From the NCBI GenBank assembly GCA_903824665.1, contig CAIJXT010000020.1, positions 41,393-105,392 of the forward strand: DNA of 64,000 nt, read 5' to 3'. The notes beneath the pieces were generated by a model. The model searched no databases, had not been told where the DNA came from, and was given only the letters and a program-made list of their open reading frames with translations. This DNA comes from an uncultured Bacteroidota bacterium (GTDB taxonomy: Bacteria > Bacteroidota > Bacteroidia > Chitinophagales > Chitinophagaceae). A program made the translations under genes and the position numbers. This document shows positions 1-8,801 of the stretch, piece after piece (the stretch's first letter is position 1; every line of letters begins with the position of its first letter).

Positions 1-1
1 G

Positions 2-58
2 CAACACCACCAACAGCAGCAGATATACGCCATGGAGCCCGATACTAAAATAATTTGA
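2..58 (+). CDS. possible 3' end of a truncated gene
   Basis: One forward frame is open from the window edge to a TGA at 56-58 and would encode a Gln/His-rich C-terminus ending EPDTKII. The other two forward frames also close within about 50 bases, so the frame choice is a guess based on composition. No start or domain is visible. It may equally be non-coding. Confidence 0.2.
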   Translation, partial: QHHQQQQIYAMEPDTKII

Positions 59-207
59 TGACCGTTTGAATTGTGTCGTATTCATTGATGCTTTTTGCAG
101 ATTAATGGTATTGCCCAGGGTGCAATTAATATGACGTAAATATAAGCCTAACATTTGAATTCAAAATGTGGACCAAATTAAAAATATCGACATTATCTGC
201 CGTGAAT

Positions 208-239
208 TTTGAAATTATCACATCTGCCTGTTATCTTTG
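208..239 (+). promoter_or_regulatory. Bacteroidota-type -33/-7 promoter
   Basis: TTTG at 208-211 and TATCTTTG at 232-239 are separated by 20 bp. This matches the Bacteroidota TTTG/TAnnTTTG promoter at the expected spacing. The -7 box ends 19 bp before the ATG of the small membrane protein at 259, so the transcript leader would be very short. Confidence 0.7.
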
Positions 240-258
240 TTGCACATAATCAGGAAAA

Positions 259-507
259 ATGCCAAAAAAAATAAAACCTACCGCAAAGCAAAAGTCAATG
301 TTTGTGCTGCATTGCGTGGTATTCACAATAGCTACAGTTCTTTCTGTAATGTTCTATGATGCAGGTGTAAAGGGTTGGGCATACCCATGGCATGCCTGGA
401 CAATTGCTGCCTGGGCTTTGTGCCTGCTCGGTCATTGGTGCATCGTTTACGCCAGTGTAGAAGACCCGGGTTACGATACCTATCGCCGCCAGCAGGGTAA
501 GATTTAG
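259..507 (+). CDS. small two-helix membrane protein
   Basis: This 82-residue protein has a basic N-terminus (MPKKIKPTAKQK) followed by two hydrophobic segments, about residues 13-33 and 42-64. They are joined by a short loop containing WAYPWHAW. The tail is charged (YDTYRRQQGKI). Size and layout resemble the short 2TM-domain proteins common in Bacteroidota, but the specific family is not certain. The two helices place it in the inner membrane with both ends probably cytoplasmic. The start is supported by the -33/-7 promoter ending 19 bp upstream. It stands alone between non-coding stretches. No enzymatic function is suggested. Confidence 0.6.
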   Translation: MPKKIKPTAKQKSMFVLHCVVFTIATVLSVMFYDAGVKGWAYPWHAWTIAAWALCLLGHWCIVYASVEDPGYDTYRRQQGKI

Positions 508-804
508 TTTTCTAAATTTCCGCTCCAGTACACACTTTACGCTGATCAGGGCTTCGCTCTGGATTGATGTATATAGCCGCAATCAACGGTTCGTATACTG
601 TCATGCAATAGTCTGAAACGTGCACATTGCCCGTCGTTTGGTGCTGGCATGTTGCATTCGGTCTTTGTATTGTATTCAAACTATACGTCTTCCTTCAAAC
701 ACTTTAACACATTTTACTTTCGTTCATTTTTTTATTCCTGAAAAAAAACTGTAAATTGTGCTTTATAATTGGAAATACAATCTTTAACACTTAAAAAATC
801 AAAC
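508..804. other. intergenic stretch, no gene seen
   Basis: About 300 bases lie between the small membrane protein and the 68-residue protein. Reading frames here are short and antisense to flanking genes. A TACTTTCG at 715-722 is one mismatch from the -7 consensus but has no matching -33 box. No hairpin or repeat stood out. Confidence 0.5.
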
Positions 805-1011
805 ATGGACACTTCAAAAATGATCAAAGCATATTGCCTGAAAACAAAAGAGAAAAACGTACCCATGCAGGATGCTGTTATTACCCGTACCGCAAGAGGT
901 GGATACATGGCTGCAGGAAATGATGGAAAAGGCAATAAAATGGCCGCAATCCTTAATGAAGTAAAGGCATTACAGGCGATCGCTGATGGCGTAGCCACAA
1001 AAGGTTTTTAA
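805..1011 (+). CDS. 68-residue conserved-type protein, zinc-ribbon-like without its cysteines
   Basis: The ATG at 805 (MDTSKMIKAYCLKTKEK) is preferred over an in-frame ATG at 769, because the conserved-looking part starts here. The pattern AYCLKTKEK, then VITRTARGGYMAAGNDGKG, then NKMAAIL follows the layout I recall for the small DUF5679-type zinc ribbon, where CxxC pairs flank a K-N-G-R-x-A core. Here only the first Cys remains; the other ligand positions read Thr, Asn and Asn. It therefore probably does not bind zinc. The rest is basic, with an alanine-rich C-terminal helix (KALQAIADGVATKGF). It is monocistronic, followed by a good terminator. Function is unknown; the family link is an inference from motif layout. 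Confidence 0.65.
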   Translation: MDTSKMIKAYCLKTKEKNVPMQDAVITRTARGGYMAAGNDGKGNKMAAILNEVKALQAIADGVATKGF

Positions 1012-1033
1012 TAAAGGCATGCTTAGCCACAAT

Positions 1034-1080
1034 CCCCCTGTTCCGGTTATCGAAGATCGGGACAGGGGTATTTTGTCTTT
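1034..1080 (+). terminator. rho-independent terminator
   Basis: CCCCTGTTCC (1035-1044) pairs with GGGACAGGGG (1059-1068), with one G-T wobble and a 14-base loop. It is followed by TATTTTGTCTTT. It lies 23 bases after the stop of the 68-residue protein. Confidence 0.75.
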
Positions 1081-1161
1081 ATCACAACTACGCAAACCCT
1101 ATTGCCTTAGGTACAACCACGGCAACAGGTACGAACGCTAATTTCTCAACCTATATCTGCT

Positions 1162-1875
1162 ATGCGATTACTCGTTACGATAGCACTGCTGCTGACTTAC
1201 GGTGAAGTGTGGGCGCAGGCCGATAGCTTTCACGTTTGGAACAAATGGTGCTCGCGAAAAGACACCCTGCTACTATTTTATGGTGGCAACAATACCATCC
1301 AGGTGTATTGTAAAAATCACAAACCAGGCGACCTGAAGCTAAAGAGTCTTGATAAAACGCTTAGAATTGGGCAGCCCGAAATATCAGGAGATACATTATC
1401 TGTACTAGCTATGCCTTACCCGGGCAAATCTAAAATAATGCGGCTTGTAATATTAGGTGCCAGAAATAATAAAATACTTAAGACACTTACGTTTACATCA
1501 GACAGCATCCCGGCACCGGAAGCCCGACTGGGCAGTATTCAGAAAGATGAGTCATTCAAAAAAACAATACTGTCACAAACCAAACTCCGGGTTATTTTCC
1601 CAAACTCGTTGTACAGCTACCCATATACTATTCGCCAATACACTTTCAAGTCACGCACCAATAAAGGTGAGGCAAATCTTGTTGTGAATAGCTTTATGCT
1701 GAATACACCTGTCCTTACTGCTATTAACGAAACACCTGATGGCGGCGTAATAGAATTTACAAATATCAGAGCAACATGCCCTGAATGTGCAACCCGCACA
1801 CTAACAGATCTCAAACTGAAAATCAAAACCTTTGTTGCTGATACAGCACCAAAAAAAACCGAACGGAAACAATGA
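1162..1875 (+). CDS. secreted protein resembling the C-terminal part of GldM
   Basis: This 237-residue protein begins with a signal peptide (MRLLVTIALLLTYGEVWAQ, cleavage after residue 19), so it is exported. The mature part is beta-rich. About residues 40-110 read like one immunoglobulin-like domain (LLLFYGGNNTIQVYC...GDTLSVLAMPYPGKSKIM). The segment SIPAPEARLGSIQKDESFKK then leads into a second domain ending GGVIEFTNIRATCPECATRT. That order, with P-x-P-x-A-x-LG followed by a closing I-x-A/V-x-x-P motif, recalls the C-terminal periplasmic domains of the gliding/T9SS protein GldM (PorM). The transmembrane anchor and N-terminal half of GldM are missing. It probably shares a transcript with the AsmA-like gene 80 bp downstream. 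The GldM link is by eye only; the alternative is an unrelated Ig-like protein. Confidence 0.6.
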   Translation: MRLLVTIALLLTYGEVWAQADSFHVWNKWCSRKDTLLLFYGGNNTIQVYCKNHKPGDLKLKSLDKTLRIGQPEISGDTLSVLAMPYPGKSKIMRLVILGARNNKILKTLTFTSDSIPAPEARLGSIQKDESFKKTILSQTKLRVIFPNSLYSYPYTIRQYTFKSRTNKGEANLVVNSFMLNTPVLTAINETPDGGVIEFTNIRATCPECATRTLTDLKLKIKTFVADTAPKKTERKQ

Positions 1876-1955
1876 CCACTCCTCCGATTGCGCCTAACAC
1901 TGCGAGCCAGCCAGTGCCGAAATATGATTAACAAACAACTCAAACCGGGCTTGAT

Positions 1956-4406
1956 ATGCGTCAGTTGAAAGGAGTGCTCAAGGCTATAGGAATACTTCTT
2001 TGTTTGTTACTTGTCCTTTTCTCAGGCTTTGCTATATATGTAAACGCTAACAAGGATGCAATCATCCGGTACGTAACAAAACAAATTAACGAAGACATAT
2101 CCGGCTCACTGTCTATAGGGCAGATTAAGGCTTCTTTCGTAAAAGGGTTTCCAAATGTTGCTATCCAACTGCAGGACGTGGTACTACGCGATAGCCTCTG
2201 GAAAACACACCATAACGACCTGCTTAACGCGCATTACATCAATGTATCGGTCAATGCACTATCAATACTCAGTGGTACACCCCGCATCAGCGACGTTACA
2301 ATTGTCAGCGGATTGGTTCATGTATTCACAGATACGACCGGCTACAGTAATACCTCGGCCCTGATCCGTGGCAAGGACACAGGTACGAAAACAAACACCA
2401 ACAAATTTGAGATCAATAAACTCTCGTTATCCGACGTAGCACTGGTGATAGAACACGAGCCAAAACACAAGTACTTCCACTTCAATATTCATAAAATGAC
2501 AGCGCACTGGGACTTTACCAGGCTGGGGTGGGACGCACGATTAAACTTATCGGCGGGTGTAGAAAGTATGTCTTTCAATACGTCAAAAGGAAGTTTTCTA
2601 TCAAACAGGAACATCGCCACAAAATTGAATCTGAGCTACAATACAACTAACAAAACGCTTTCAGTTCCAACCAGGAAAATAAGAATAGACGGCAATGTAT
2701 TTGCAATCGGTGCTATCTTCGATTTAAAAAGCGAGCCCGGCACATTTGTACTTACAATAGATGGCGAAGACATCAATTTCAGAAATGCGGTCTCTATGCT
2801 TACACCGGCTATTTCTTCAAAAGTATCAATTCTTGACTTCACAAAACCTATCACATTCCGTGCGATATTGCATGGCCGGACCAAGTATCTGGACACCCCG
2901 GAAGTTCTTGTTACCAGCATCATAAAGAACAATACACTGATTACACCCGCGGGAACTATTACCAACTGCAGTTTTGTGGGCATGTACAATAATCACCGCG
3001 TGATCGGTGGCGGCCATACCGATGTTAATGCATTGATAGGCATGAAAAACCTTAAAGCAACGTGGTCTGATTTTACAGTACATGCCGATACCGTTACCAT
3101 CACCAACCTGCTGAATCCATACATAGAAGGCAAATTCACATCCAGATTCGGTTTGAGTAAGCTGAATAAACTTATTGGACCAAATACATTTGTATTTAAT
3201 AAGGGCACTGTAAATATCGTTGTTTCGTACAAGGGCGGTATAGATACCGCCAACGCCACAAAGCCATTTATAGCAGCAAGATTGCAACTAAAAGATGCCG
3301 GATTGACCTATGTACCTGCAAAAATTGCATTCACTAATACCAATGCTACAATCAGACTTTCTGGTAATGACCTATTGATAGAAGATGTGAAAATCCAACG
3401 AGGAAATACGGTATTGAACATGCAGGGAGACATGCTCAATTTCAGAAACCTGTTTTTTAATGACCCGGAAAAAATCAAGCTCAACTGGTCGATCAGGAGT
3501 AAAGATGTAGACCTTAATGAGCTGATCGCATTTTTGCCAAACAGACAACCAGATTCTATAGTCGTAAAACCAAAAGAAAACAAATCGCAAAATGTCTCCG
3601 GAAAGTTGGATCGGATTTTTGCAAAAGGGGGAGTACTACTACACCTCGATCTGGAACACCTGTTCTTTCGCAGTTTTGCGGCACGGCAGCTTCAGGGCAC
3701 CATAAACCTTAACAGCAGGAACGTGATTCTAAAAGATGTGAGCTTTCAGCATGCTGATGGCACCATGAAACTCAACGGACACATCTGGCAGCACGGAGAC
3801 CAAAACAATTACAAACTTACGTCTACTGTTGCACACACCAATGTCCGCAAATTTCTGACTGCTTTTGAGAATTTCAATCAGGATGTCATTGTGGATAGAA
3901 ACATCAGTGGAGACCTATCAGCGACATTCGACCTTACAGGGGCCTTAATGAGCAATGGCAAACCTATACCTGGTTCTGTACATGGTGCTGTAGCTGTTAA
4001 ACTGACAAATGGCGCCCTCGACGATTTTGAGCCACTTCGCAAAATCAGCAAATTTGTGTTTCGCAAACGCAATCTGGATCATATCGTGTTTCAGGAGATT
4101 GAAAACAAATTTGTACTGCAGGGAAACAGAATACTCATCCACCCCTTCTTTATAGAATCGAGTGCAGTGAATATGCATATCGGCGGCATATACGCATTCG
4201 ACAATTCGGGTACAGATATCGATATCGATATTCCGCTTCGCAATCCGTCAAAAGATGAGCTGGTAGAAAACGACGTAATTCGCTACAAAAGAAACATGAA
4301 GGGAATTGTGATTCACCTTAAAGCAACAGCTGACGAAGACGGCAAGCTTACACTGAAATGGAACCCCAGAAAAAAAGTTACCGTGGGCCAGACTACTTTA
4401 GAATAA
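1956..4406 (+). CDS. AsmA-like protein (envelope lipid-transport family)
   Basis: An N-terminal membrane anchor (about residues 8-29, ILLCLLLVLFSGFAIYV) precedes a long, repetitive beta-strand-rich region. The segment after the anchor, ending SLSIGQIKASFVKGFPNVAI, is the typical AsmA N-terminal signature: a small beta layer with a conserved FP and a following description of a paralogous layer. The C-terminus (LTNGALDDFEPLRKISKFVF and downstream) matches the AsmA C-terminal region. At 816 residues it is within the family range. AsmA/TamB/YhdP proteins are known to form periplasmic beta-grooves that carry phospholipid between membranes. The role here is inferred from family. It lies 80 bp after the GldM-C-like gene and converges on a second AsmA-like gene. 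Confidence 0.8.
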   Translation: MRQLKGVLKAIGILLCLLLVLFSGFAIYVNANKDAIIRYVTKQINEDISGSLSIGQIKASFVKGFPNVAIQLQDVVLRDSLWKTHHNDLLNAHYINVSVNALSILSGTPRISDVTIVSGLVHVFTDTTGYSNTSALIRGKDTGTKTNTNKFEINKLSLSDVALVIEHEPKHKYFHFNIHKMTAHWDFTRLGWDARLNLSAGVESMSFNTSKGSFLSNRNIATKLNLSYNTTNKTLSVPTRKIRIDGNVFAIGAIFDLKSEPGTFVLTIDGEDINFRNAVSMLTPAISSKVSILDFTKPITFRAILHGRTKYLDTPEVLVTSIIKNNTLITPAGTITNCSFVGMYNNHRVIGGGHTDVNALIGMKNLKATWSDFTVHADTVTITNLLNPYIEGKFTSRFGLSKLNKLIGPNTFVFNKGTVNIVVSYKGGIDTANATKPFIAARLQLKDAGLTYVPAKIAFTNTNATIRLSGNDLLIEDVKIQRGNTVLNMQGDMLNFRNLFFNDPEKIKLNWSIRSKDVDLNELIAFLPNRQPDSIVVKPKENKSQNVSGKLDRIFAKGGVLLHLDLEHLFFRSFAARQLQGTINLNSRNVILKDVSFQHADGTMKLNGHIWQHGDQNNYKLTSTVAHTNVRKFLTAFENFNQDVIVDRNISGDLSATFDLTGALMSNGKPIPGSVHGAVAVKLTNGALDDFEPLRKISKFVFRKRNLDHIVFQEIENKFVLQGNRILIHPFFIESSAVNMHIGGIYAFDNSGTDIDIDIPLRNPSKDELVENDVIRYKRNMKGIVIHLKATADEDGKLTLKWNPRKKVTVGQTTLE

Positions 4407-4424
4407 TCTTTACTAACGCCGCTT

Positions 4425-4470
4425 ATCTCCAAAAACAAAATTTGCAGGCAGCTACCAGCCACCTGCAAAT
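4425..4470 (-). terminator. terminator of the minus-strand AsmA-like gene
   Basis: ATTTGCAGG (4440-4448) and CCTGCAAAT (4462-4470) form a perfect 9-bp stem. Read on the minus strand it is followed by TTTTGTTTTTGG, a T-rich tail. It sits between two convergent stop codons and may also stop the plus-strand transcript. Confidence 0.7.
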
Positions 4471-4512
4471 CGAAATACCCTCGCAATACCGTACAAATTC
4501 AAGCAGTGGGCA

Positions 4513-7170
4513 CTACTTCTTTTTAAACAAGCCTTTCAGACCTTCTTTGGCCTTTTCGCCGGCTTGCTTTACCGCTTCCTCCGGCTTCTTGTCACCCTGC
4601 CCGGTTATCTGCTTTTTGATCTCCTCTTTTGCATCGTTTACCACCTGTGCTTTGATCGCTTTTACAGTGTCTTTAACTACTGTTTTTACACTATCCACTC
4701 TACGCTCTACCTCTTTTTTGATTTCTTCTTTTATGTTATTCACCGCATTCCCGGCCACATTTTTCAAGTCTGTTTCCACCTTGGGCTTCATGGTCGTACC
4801 GGTAATATTGACAGTAAAATTGATCTTTTCGCCCAGCGTTATCGGAATGCCCTTACCGGCTGCCTTGCTAACCAGGTTGTTCACCATAGCATTTCCTGCG
4901 CTACCCAGCAAAGCACGCGGCACCATCACGTTAGCACCATATTTCAGTGTCTGGTCAAACCCGTGACTACCGGCAATTTCCGTTTCAATATCATTACCAA
5001 TTTTCATTTTGTAGGGTTGTACAGTTACACGGCCGTTTTCAAAAGAGAAAAAGATCTTTGCATCCTTGATCGGAAAACTTTTGAACTGTGTTAGCTTCAG
5101 TTTTTCGGCCAGTTGATCGGTTACCGGGAAGTTGCTAAGCAATCCGTTCAGTACCATCAATTCTCCCTTTCCCGACAATGAGTTCATCACGGGGCTCATA
5201 TCGGCACCCAACTTTCCGGTCATGCCCAGATTCGAGGTAATTTTGCCAGACATGTATTTAGCTGAGGGCATCATTTTCTGCATCGTCTCAAAGCTGTTAA
5301 ACGTCTTTTGAATATCTACACTCTGTACACTGTAGTCAAACGAAATATCCGGGTTCTTTTTGTCGTTTTTGGTAGAATAAGTACCACTCATTTTTATTGT
5401 ACCGTCAAATGCTTTGGCTGCGATCTCCCTTAGTGTTACCGTCTCATTACGTACAGACATCCCACCATTTACACTTGTCAGTATTATGTTGTCATACTTC
5501 ACAGTTCCTACAGTTGTTTTCAGATCCAGATCCAGATTGGCAGGCACTATGAACGGATCTGTTGCAGGTGGTGCCGCTGCTGTTGTTTCGGGTGTTGCCG
5601 GCGCAGTACCCATAAATTTGTTTACATCTACCTGATCAGCAAGCAGAGTAAAGCTACCGGTAAGCGTTTCATTGGTAAGGTAGTAGCCAATCAGGTTATC
5701 TACACTACCATTTCCGCTGAAGTTGGTCTTCATGTATTGTCCGCGCAAATTAGCTACAGTCACATTCTTCGGATTGAAGGTCAGCAGCAGACTATACAAA
5801 TTCACGCCATCAGGGTAATCTTTGGAGCTGTAAGACAGGTCCTTTATCGCGACAGTGCCACTTGCATCTATTTCGTCAAACTGCTTTTTCTGCGCCTTTG
5901 CCATAGAGCCTTTCACAGCCACATTAGCAGTGATATCACCTGCCATTTTCGTCCCTGCTTCCATCGTCATGAACTGACTCATTCTCGACAAATCTATGTG
6001 GCCCTTGGCTGCTGCATCAATCCATTGATCCGATACGGGTTTTCTCAGCATCAACCGCAGGTCAAACGGCTCTGAACCAAGCTCTATGTGACATTCTTCA
6101 AGACTCACTACAGTATTGTCTGTAAAGCCATCCGGATTCACCACCTTCAGCTTCACCTGTATATTAGACACCTTTTGTGGCAATGCCGGATACTGGAAAG
6201 AACCGTCTTGTATGGCCAGGTTCAGCATATAGCCCGGCATCTGTTTTGCGTTGTACGTGCCTTTCACAAAGCCACTCAAAGCCAACTTGCCGGTAGTCTT
6301 AATATCCTTGAAATCAGCAGTATAAATTCCGGGCACCAGCGACAGTATATCTTTAAAGTCGTTTGAAGGAGTGCCGAACTGAACATCCATAACAATATTG
6401 CTGGTATCGGGCATTTGTACAAATCCTTTAGTATACAGCTTCAACCCATTCAGTTGAATTTTATCTGTGTTAAAGGTGTATTTGCCTGACTTGTTATCTA
6501 TCTGCAGGTCCAGATCCACAGAGGTTTTTACCTTATTCAGATAAGGTACTCCCCCCATCATGTATGTGATAGCATCCGCTGTTGTTTTCGTTGACAATGT
6601 GAACGCATCACTCGTAAAATCACCTGATCCGCTGTGATTCAGATTCGAGATGATGAGGTGCATCTTGCCTTGCTTATCGTTGTATTCAATATAGGTTTCT
6701 TCAATAGAGTACTTCCGCAACTTCATGGCAAAAGGAGCACTTTCCTCTGCGGGCTTTGTTTCCGTAGCCGGCTTGGCTATATCCCAGTTTGCCTTACCAT
6801 CGGCCTGTACAATCGCATGTATCCGCGCATTATTCACACCAATATTCAGGATATCGTAGCTGCCGTTGATGGCCTTCATCAGGTCCAGCGCCACATCTAT
6901 ACTGTTGGCTGCAATCAACGTATCATTTTTAAAATCATCCTTACCAATGACGCTCAGACCAGAAATGGTCACAGACAAGCGTGGAAAACTGCGCAGGATC
7001 GATATGTCTACATCTTTAAAATCAGCCGTAGCATTCAATTGCTCATTCATCTGCTTCTTTACCACTGCCATTATCTTATCCTTAAAGAAAACCGGGATAA
7101 TTACTGCTGTTGCCAACAACAAAAGCACAAGAGTACCAATGATCAAAAATATCCTTTTTGCGATTTTCAT
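4513..7170 (-). CDS. AsmA-like protein
   Basis: This 885-residue protein starts at MKIAKRIFLIIGTLVLLLLA. The Met four codons upstream is possible, but the -7 box at 7201-7194 gives a leader that fits either. A single membrane anchor spans about residues 7-27. It is followed by the AsmA signature ATADFKDVDISILRSFPRLS and ISGLSVIGKD, then long beta-rich repeats. A Pro/Ala/Thr linker (TAPATPETTAAAPPATDP) divides two beta regions near the middle. The C-terminal 80 residues are Lys/Glu/Ala-rich amphipathic helix ending GLKGLFKKK. It is a paralogue in architecture of the convergent gene at 1956-4406. Predicted location is the inner membrane with a periplasmic body; a lipid-transport role is by family only. 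Confidence 0.82.
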   Translation of the reverse strand: MKIAKRIFLIIGTLVLLLLATAVIIPVFFKDKIMAVVKKQMNEQLNATADFKDVDISILRSFPRLSVTISGLSVIGKDDFKNDTLIAANSIDVALDLMKAINGSYDILNIGVNNARIHAIVQADGKANWDIAKPATETKPAEESAPFAMKLRKYSIEETYIEYNDKQGKMHLIISNLNHSGSGDFTSDAFTLSTKTTADAITYMMGGVPYLNKVKTSVDLDLQIDNKSGKYTFNTDKIQLNGLKLYTKGFVQMPDTSNIVMDVQFGTPSNDFKDILSLVPGIYTADFKDIKTTGKLALSGFVKGTYNAKQMPGYMLNLAIQDGSFQYPALPQKVSNIQVKLKVVNPDGFTDNTVVSLEECHIELGSEPFDLRLMLRKPVSDQWIDAAAKGHIDLSRMSQFMTMEAGTKMAGDITANVAVKGSMAKAQKKQFDEIDASGTVAIKDLSYSSKDYPDGVNLYSLLLTFNPKNVTVANLRGQYMKTNFSGNGSVDNLIGYYLTNETLTGSFTLLADQVDVNKFMGTAPATPETTAAAPPATDPFIVPANLDLDLKTTVGTVKYDNIILTSVNGGMSVRNETVTLREIAAKAFDGTIKMSGTYSTKNDKKNPDISFDYSVQSVDIQKTFNSFETMQKMMPSAKYMSGKITSNLGMTGKLGADMSPVMNSLSGKGELMVLNGLLSNFPVTDQLAEKLKLTQFKSFPIKDAKIFFSFENGRVTVQPYKMKIGNDIETEIAGSHGFDQTLKYGANVMVPRALLGSAGNAMVNNLVSKAAGKGIPITLGEKINFTVNITGTTMKPKVETDLKNVAGNAVNNIKEEIKKEVERRVDSVKTVVKDTVKAIKAQVVNDAKEEIKKQITGQGDKKPEEAVKQAGEKAKEGLKGLFKKK

Positions 7171-7193
7171 AAAAACAAGCAATTTAATGGCTG

Positions 7194-7201
7194 CAAAAAT
7201 A
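7194..7201 (-). promoter_or_regulatory. -7 promoter box for the AsmA-like gene
   Basis: On the minus strand this reads TATTTTTG, an exact TAnnTTTG match, 24 bases upstream of the start at 7170. No well-spaced -33 TTTG is visible. Confidence 0.45.
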
Positions 7202-7317
7202 AGACTAATAAATTCAATACGATGTACTTAACGAAGAATTAGGACAATAACATCACATTACTAATACGCCCGAAAACAGTCTTCTCGGAATTCGTTTCAT
7301 TGGGCAGGACAGCCATC

Positions 7318-8469
7318 TTAGAGCATTTTGTGCCTGTGAAATTCTTTATTACGGTCGAATAAGTACCGGTATGTTTTCAGCACCCTGCTTCTGTTGGTGC
7401 CCAGGCTCTCAGCAATATTGATCATCTTCGGATTGAAATCACCTATCCACTGCATTTCATAATCTTCATACTTATTCAGCGGTTGAATCACTTTTGCACC
7501 TTCTACAATCATATACGCATCTATGCCCTTTCCCTGAAACTCGGGGATGACACCGAAAATGATACCTACAAAACGGTTGCACTTTCCGAATTTTTTAAGC
7601 AGCAGAAATTTAAGCTTGTCCAATAAACCGAATTTCCCGTTCAGATGCTTGAAGTATTGATTCAGATCCGGTATGTTTACCCACATGGCTATGGGTTGAT
7701 CTTTGTGGTATACAAACCAGATGATGTTTTCGTCCATCACTGGCTTCATTGTTTTGAACATCTTGATCACTGTACGTTCTTCCAGTTCTTTTCCTCCACC
7801 ATGTCCCGCCCATGCTTTGTTGTAGATGTCGGTGAAATCTCTGGCAAATTGCATCAGCCTACTTTTATCCATCTTTACAGCGCTGAAGTCCGGATTACCG
7901 GCATACATGGCATGGCGTTCATAAAACTTATCGCCGAGCCGGTTTTTCACCTTCAGCGCAAAGCAGATCTGATTAAAATAAAGCTGAAAACCATATTGCT
8001 CGAAAAGCACCTGATAGTAAGGTGGATTGTAGGTCATACCATACAAAGGCGGGTAAAAACCATCGGCAAGCAGCCCCCACCACTTATCACGTTCACCAAA
8101 GTTGATAGGGCCATCCATAGCTTCCATTCCCCTCTCTTTCAGCCAATGCATGCAGTGATCAAACATAAACGCCGCATGCTCGAAGTCATTATCACATTCA
8201 AAAAAACCTACGCCTCCCGTGGGTTGTTCCTGCTTATATTGCCGGTTCACAAATGCAGCTATTCGGCCTGCAGTAACACCGGTTTCGGTTTTCAGCAGCC
8301 AGCGGGTACACTCCCCTCTTTTGAAAAACTTGTTCTTCCCGGGGTCAAAAACCTCTTCAATATCCTTATCAAGCGGACGGATCCAGTTGGGATCGTCTTT
8401 GTATATCCGCAACGCCACCTCGAGGAACTCCAGTTTATCAGCCTCGGTGATCACCTCTTGCATTCTCAT
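7318..8469 (-). CDS. GNAT-like acyltransferase family protein
   Basis: The start at 8469 (MRMQEVITEADKLEFLEVAL) is chosen because a promoter overlaps the in-frame upstream Met at 8544. The 383-residue product opens with a module common in Bacteroidota proteins of this type: DDPNWIRPLDKDIEEVFDP, then NKFFKRGECTRWLLKTETG and GRIAAFVNRQY. The middle contains GPINFGERDKWWGLL and the C-terminal half reads as a GNAT fold (VGIIFGVIPEFQGKGIDAYM, with a Q-G-K-G acetyl-CoA-binding turn). The substrate cannot be told. There is no signal peptide, so it is cytoplasmic. It is transcribed toward the AsmA-like gene but separated by about 150 bp. Confidence 0.65.
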   Translation of the reverse strand: MRMQEVITEADKLEFLEVALRIYKDDPNWIRPLDKDIEEVFDPGKNKFFKRGECTRWLLKTETGVTAGRIAAFVNRQYKQEQPTGGVGFFECDNDFEHAAFMFDHCMHWLKERGMEAMDGPINFGERDKWWGLLADGFYPPLYGMTYNPPYYQVLFEQYGFQLYFNQICFALKVKNRLGDKFYERHAMYAGNPDFSAVKMDKSRLMQFARDFTDIYNKAWAGHGGGKELEERTVIKMFKTMKPVMDENIIWFVYHKDQPIAMWVNIPDLNQYFKHLNGKFGLLDKLKFLLLKKFGKCNRFVGIIFGVIPEFQGKGIDAYMIVEGAKVIQPLNKYEDYEMQWIGDFNPKMINIAESLGTNRSRVLKTYRYLFDRNKEFHRHKML

Positions 8470-8541
8470 GGATGCTAAGATAGTGGGAATGCAGCAAATG
8501 TGCATAGTTGCCAGATACTTTAACGGATTCAAACGGCTTGC

Positions 8542-8571
8542 CAAAGATATTTTTAGTCATTTTATTTCAAT
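8542..8571 (-). promoter_or_regulatory. Bacteroidota-type promoter for the acyltransferase-like gene
   Basis: Read on the minus strand, ATTG (8571-8568) and TATCTTTG (8549-8542) are 18 bp apart. The -33 box has one mismatch. The transcript would begin a little inside 8542 and give a leader of about 65 bases to the start at 8469. Confidence 0.6.
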
Positions 8572-8801
8572 AAATATACGTAGAGGATAACCGGTCAATG
8601 CATTATGTCTACTAACATTAGGGACAGATAAAAATCTTGTTTTTATTACACTTAAGGTGTTGTTTTTGCTGAATATAGTTGCGATATTTGAGTAAATATT
8701 TCCCCATTTTATCCATTTTTTACCCCAAAACACTGTTTCAGCTGCAGACTTAGAACGGAAAGGTGAACTGCTTGTTGTGTGTGTTTTGACAAACTTTATG
8801 T

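Noticed and set aside
295..582. A 95-codon frame on the minus strand
   Set aside because: Antisense to the promoter-supported small membrane protein, without motifs.
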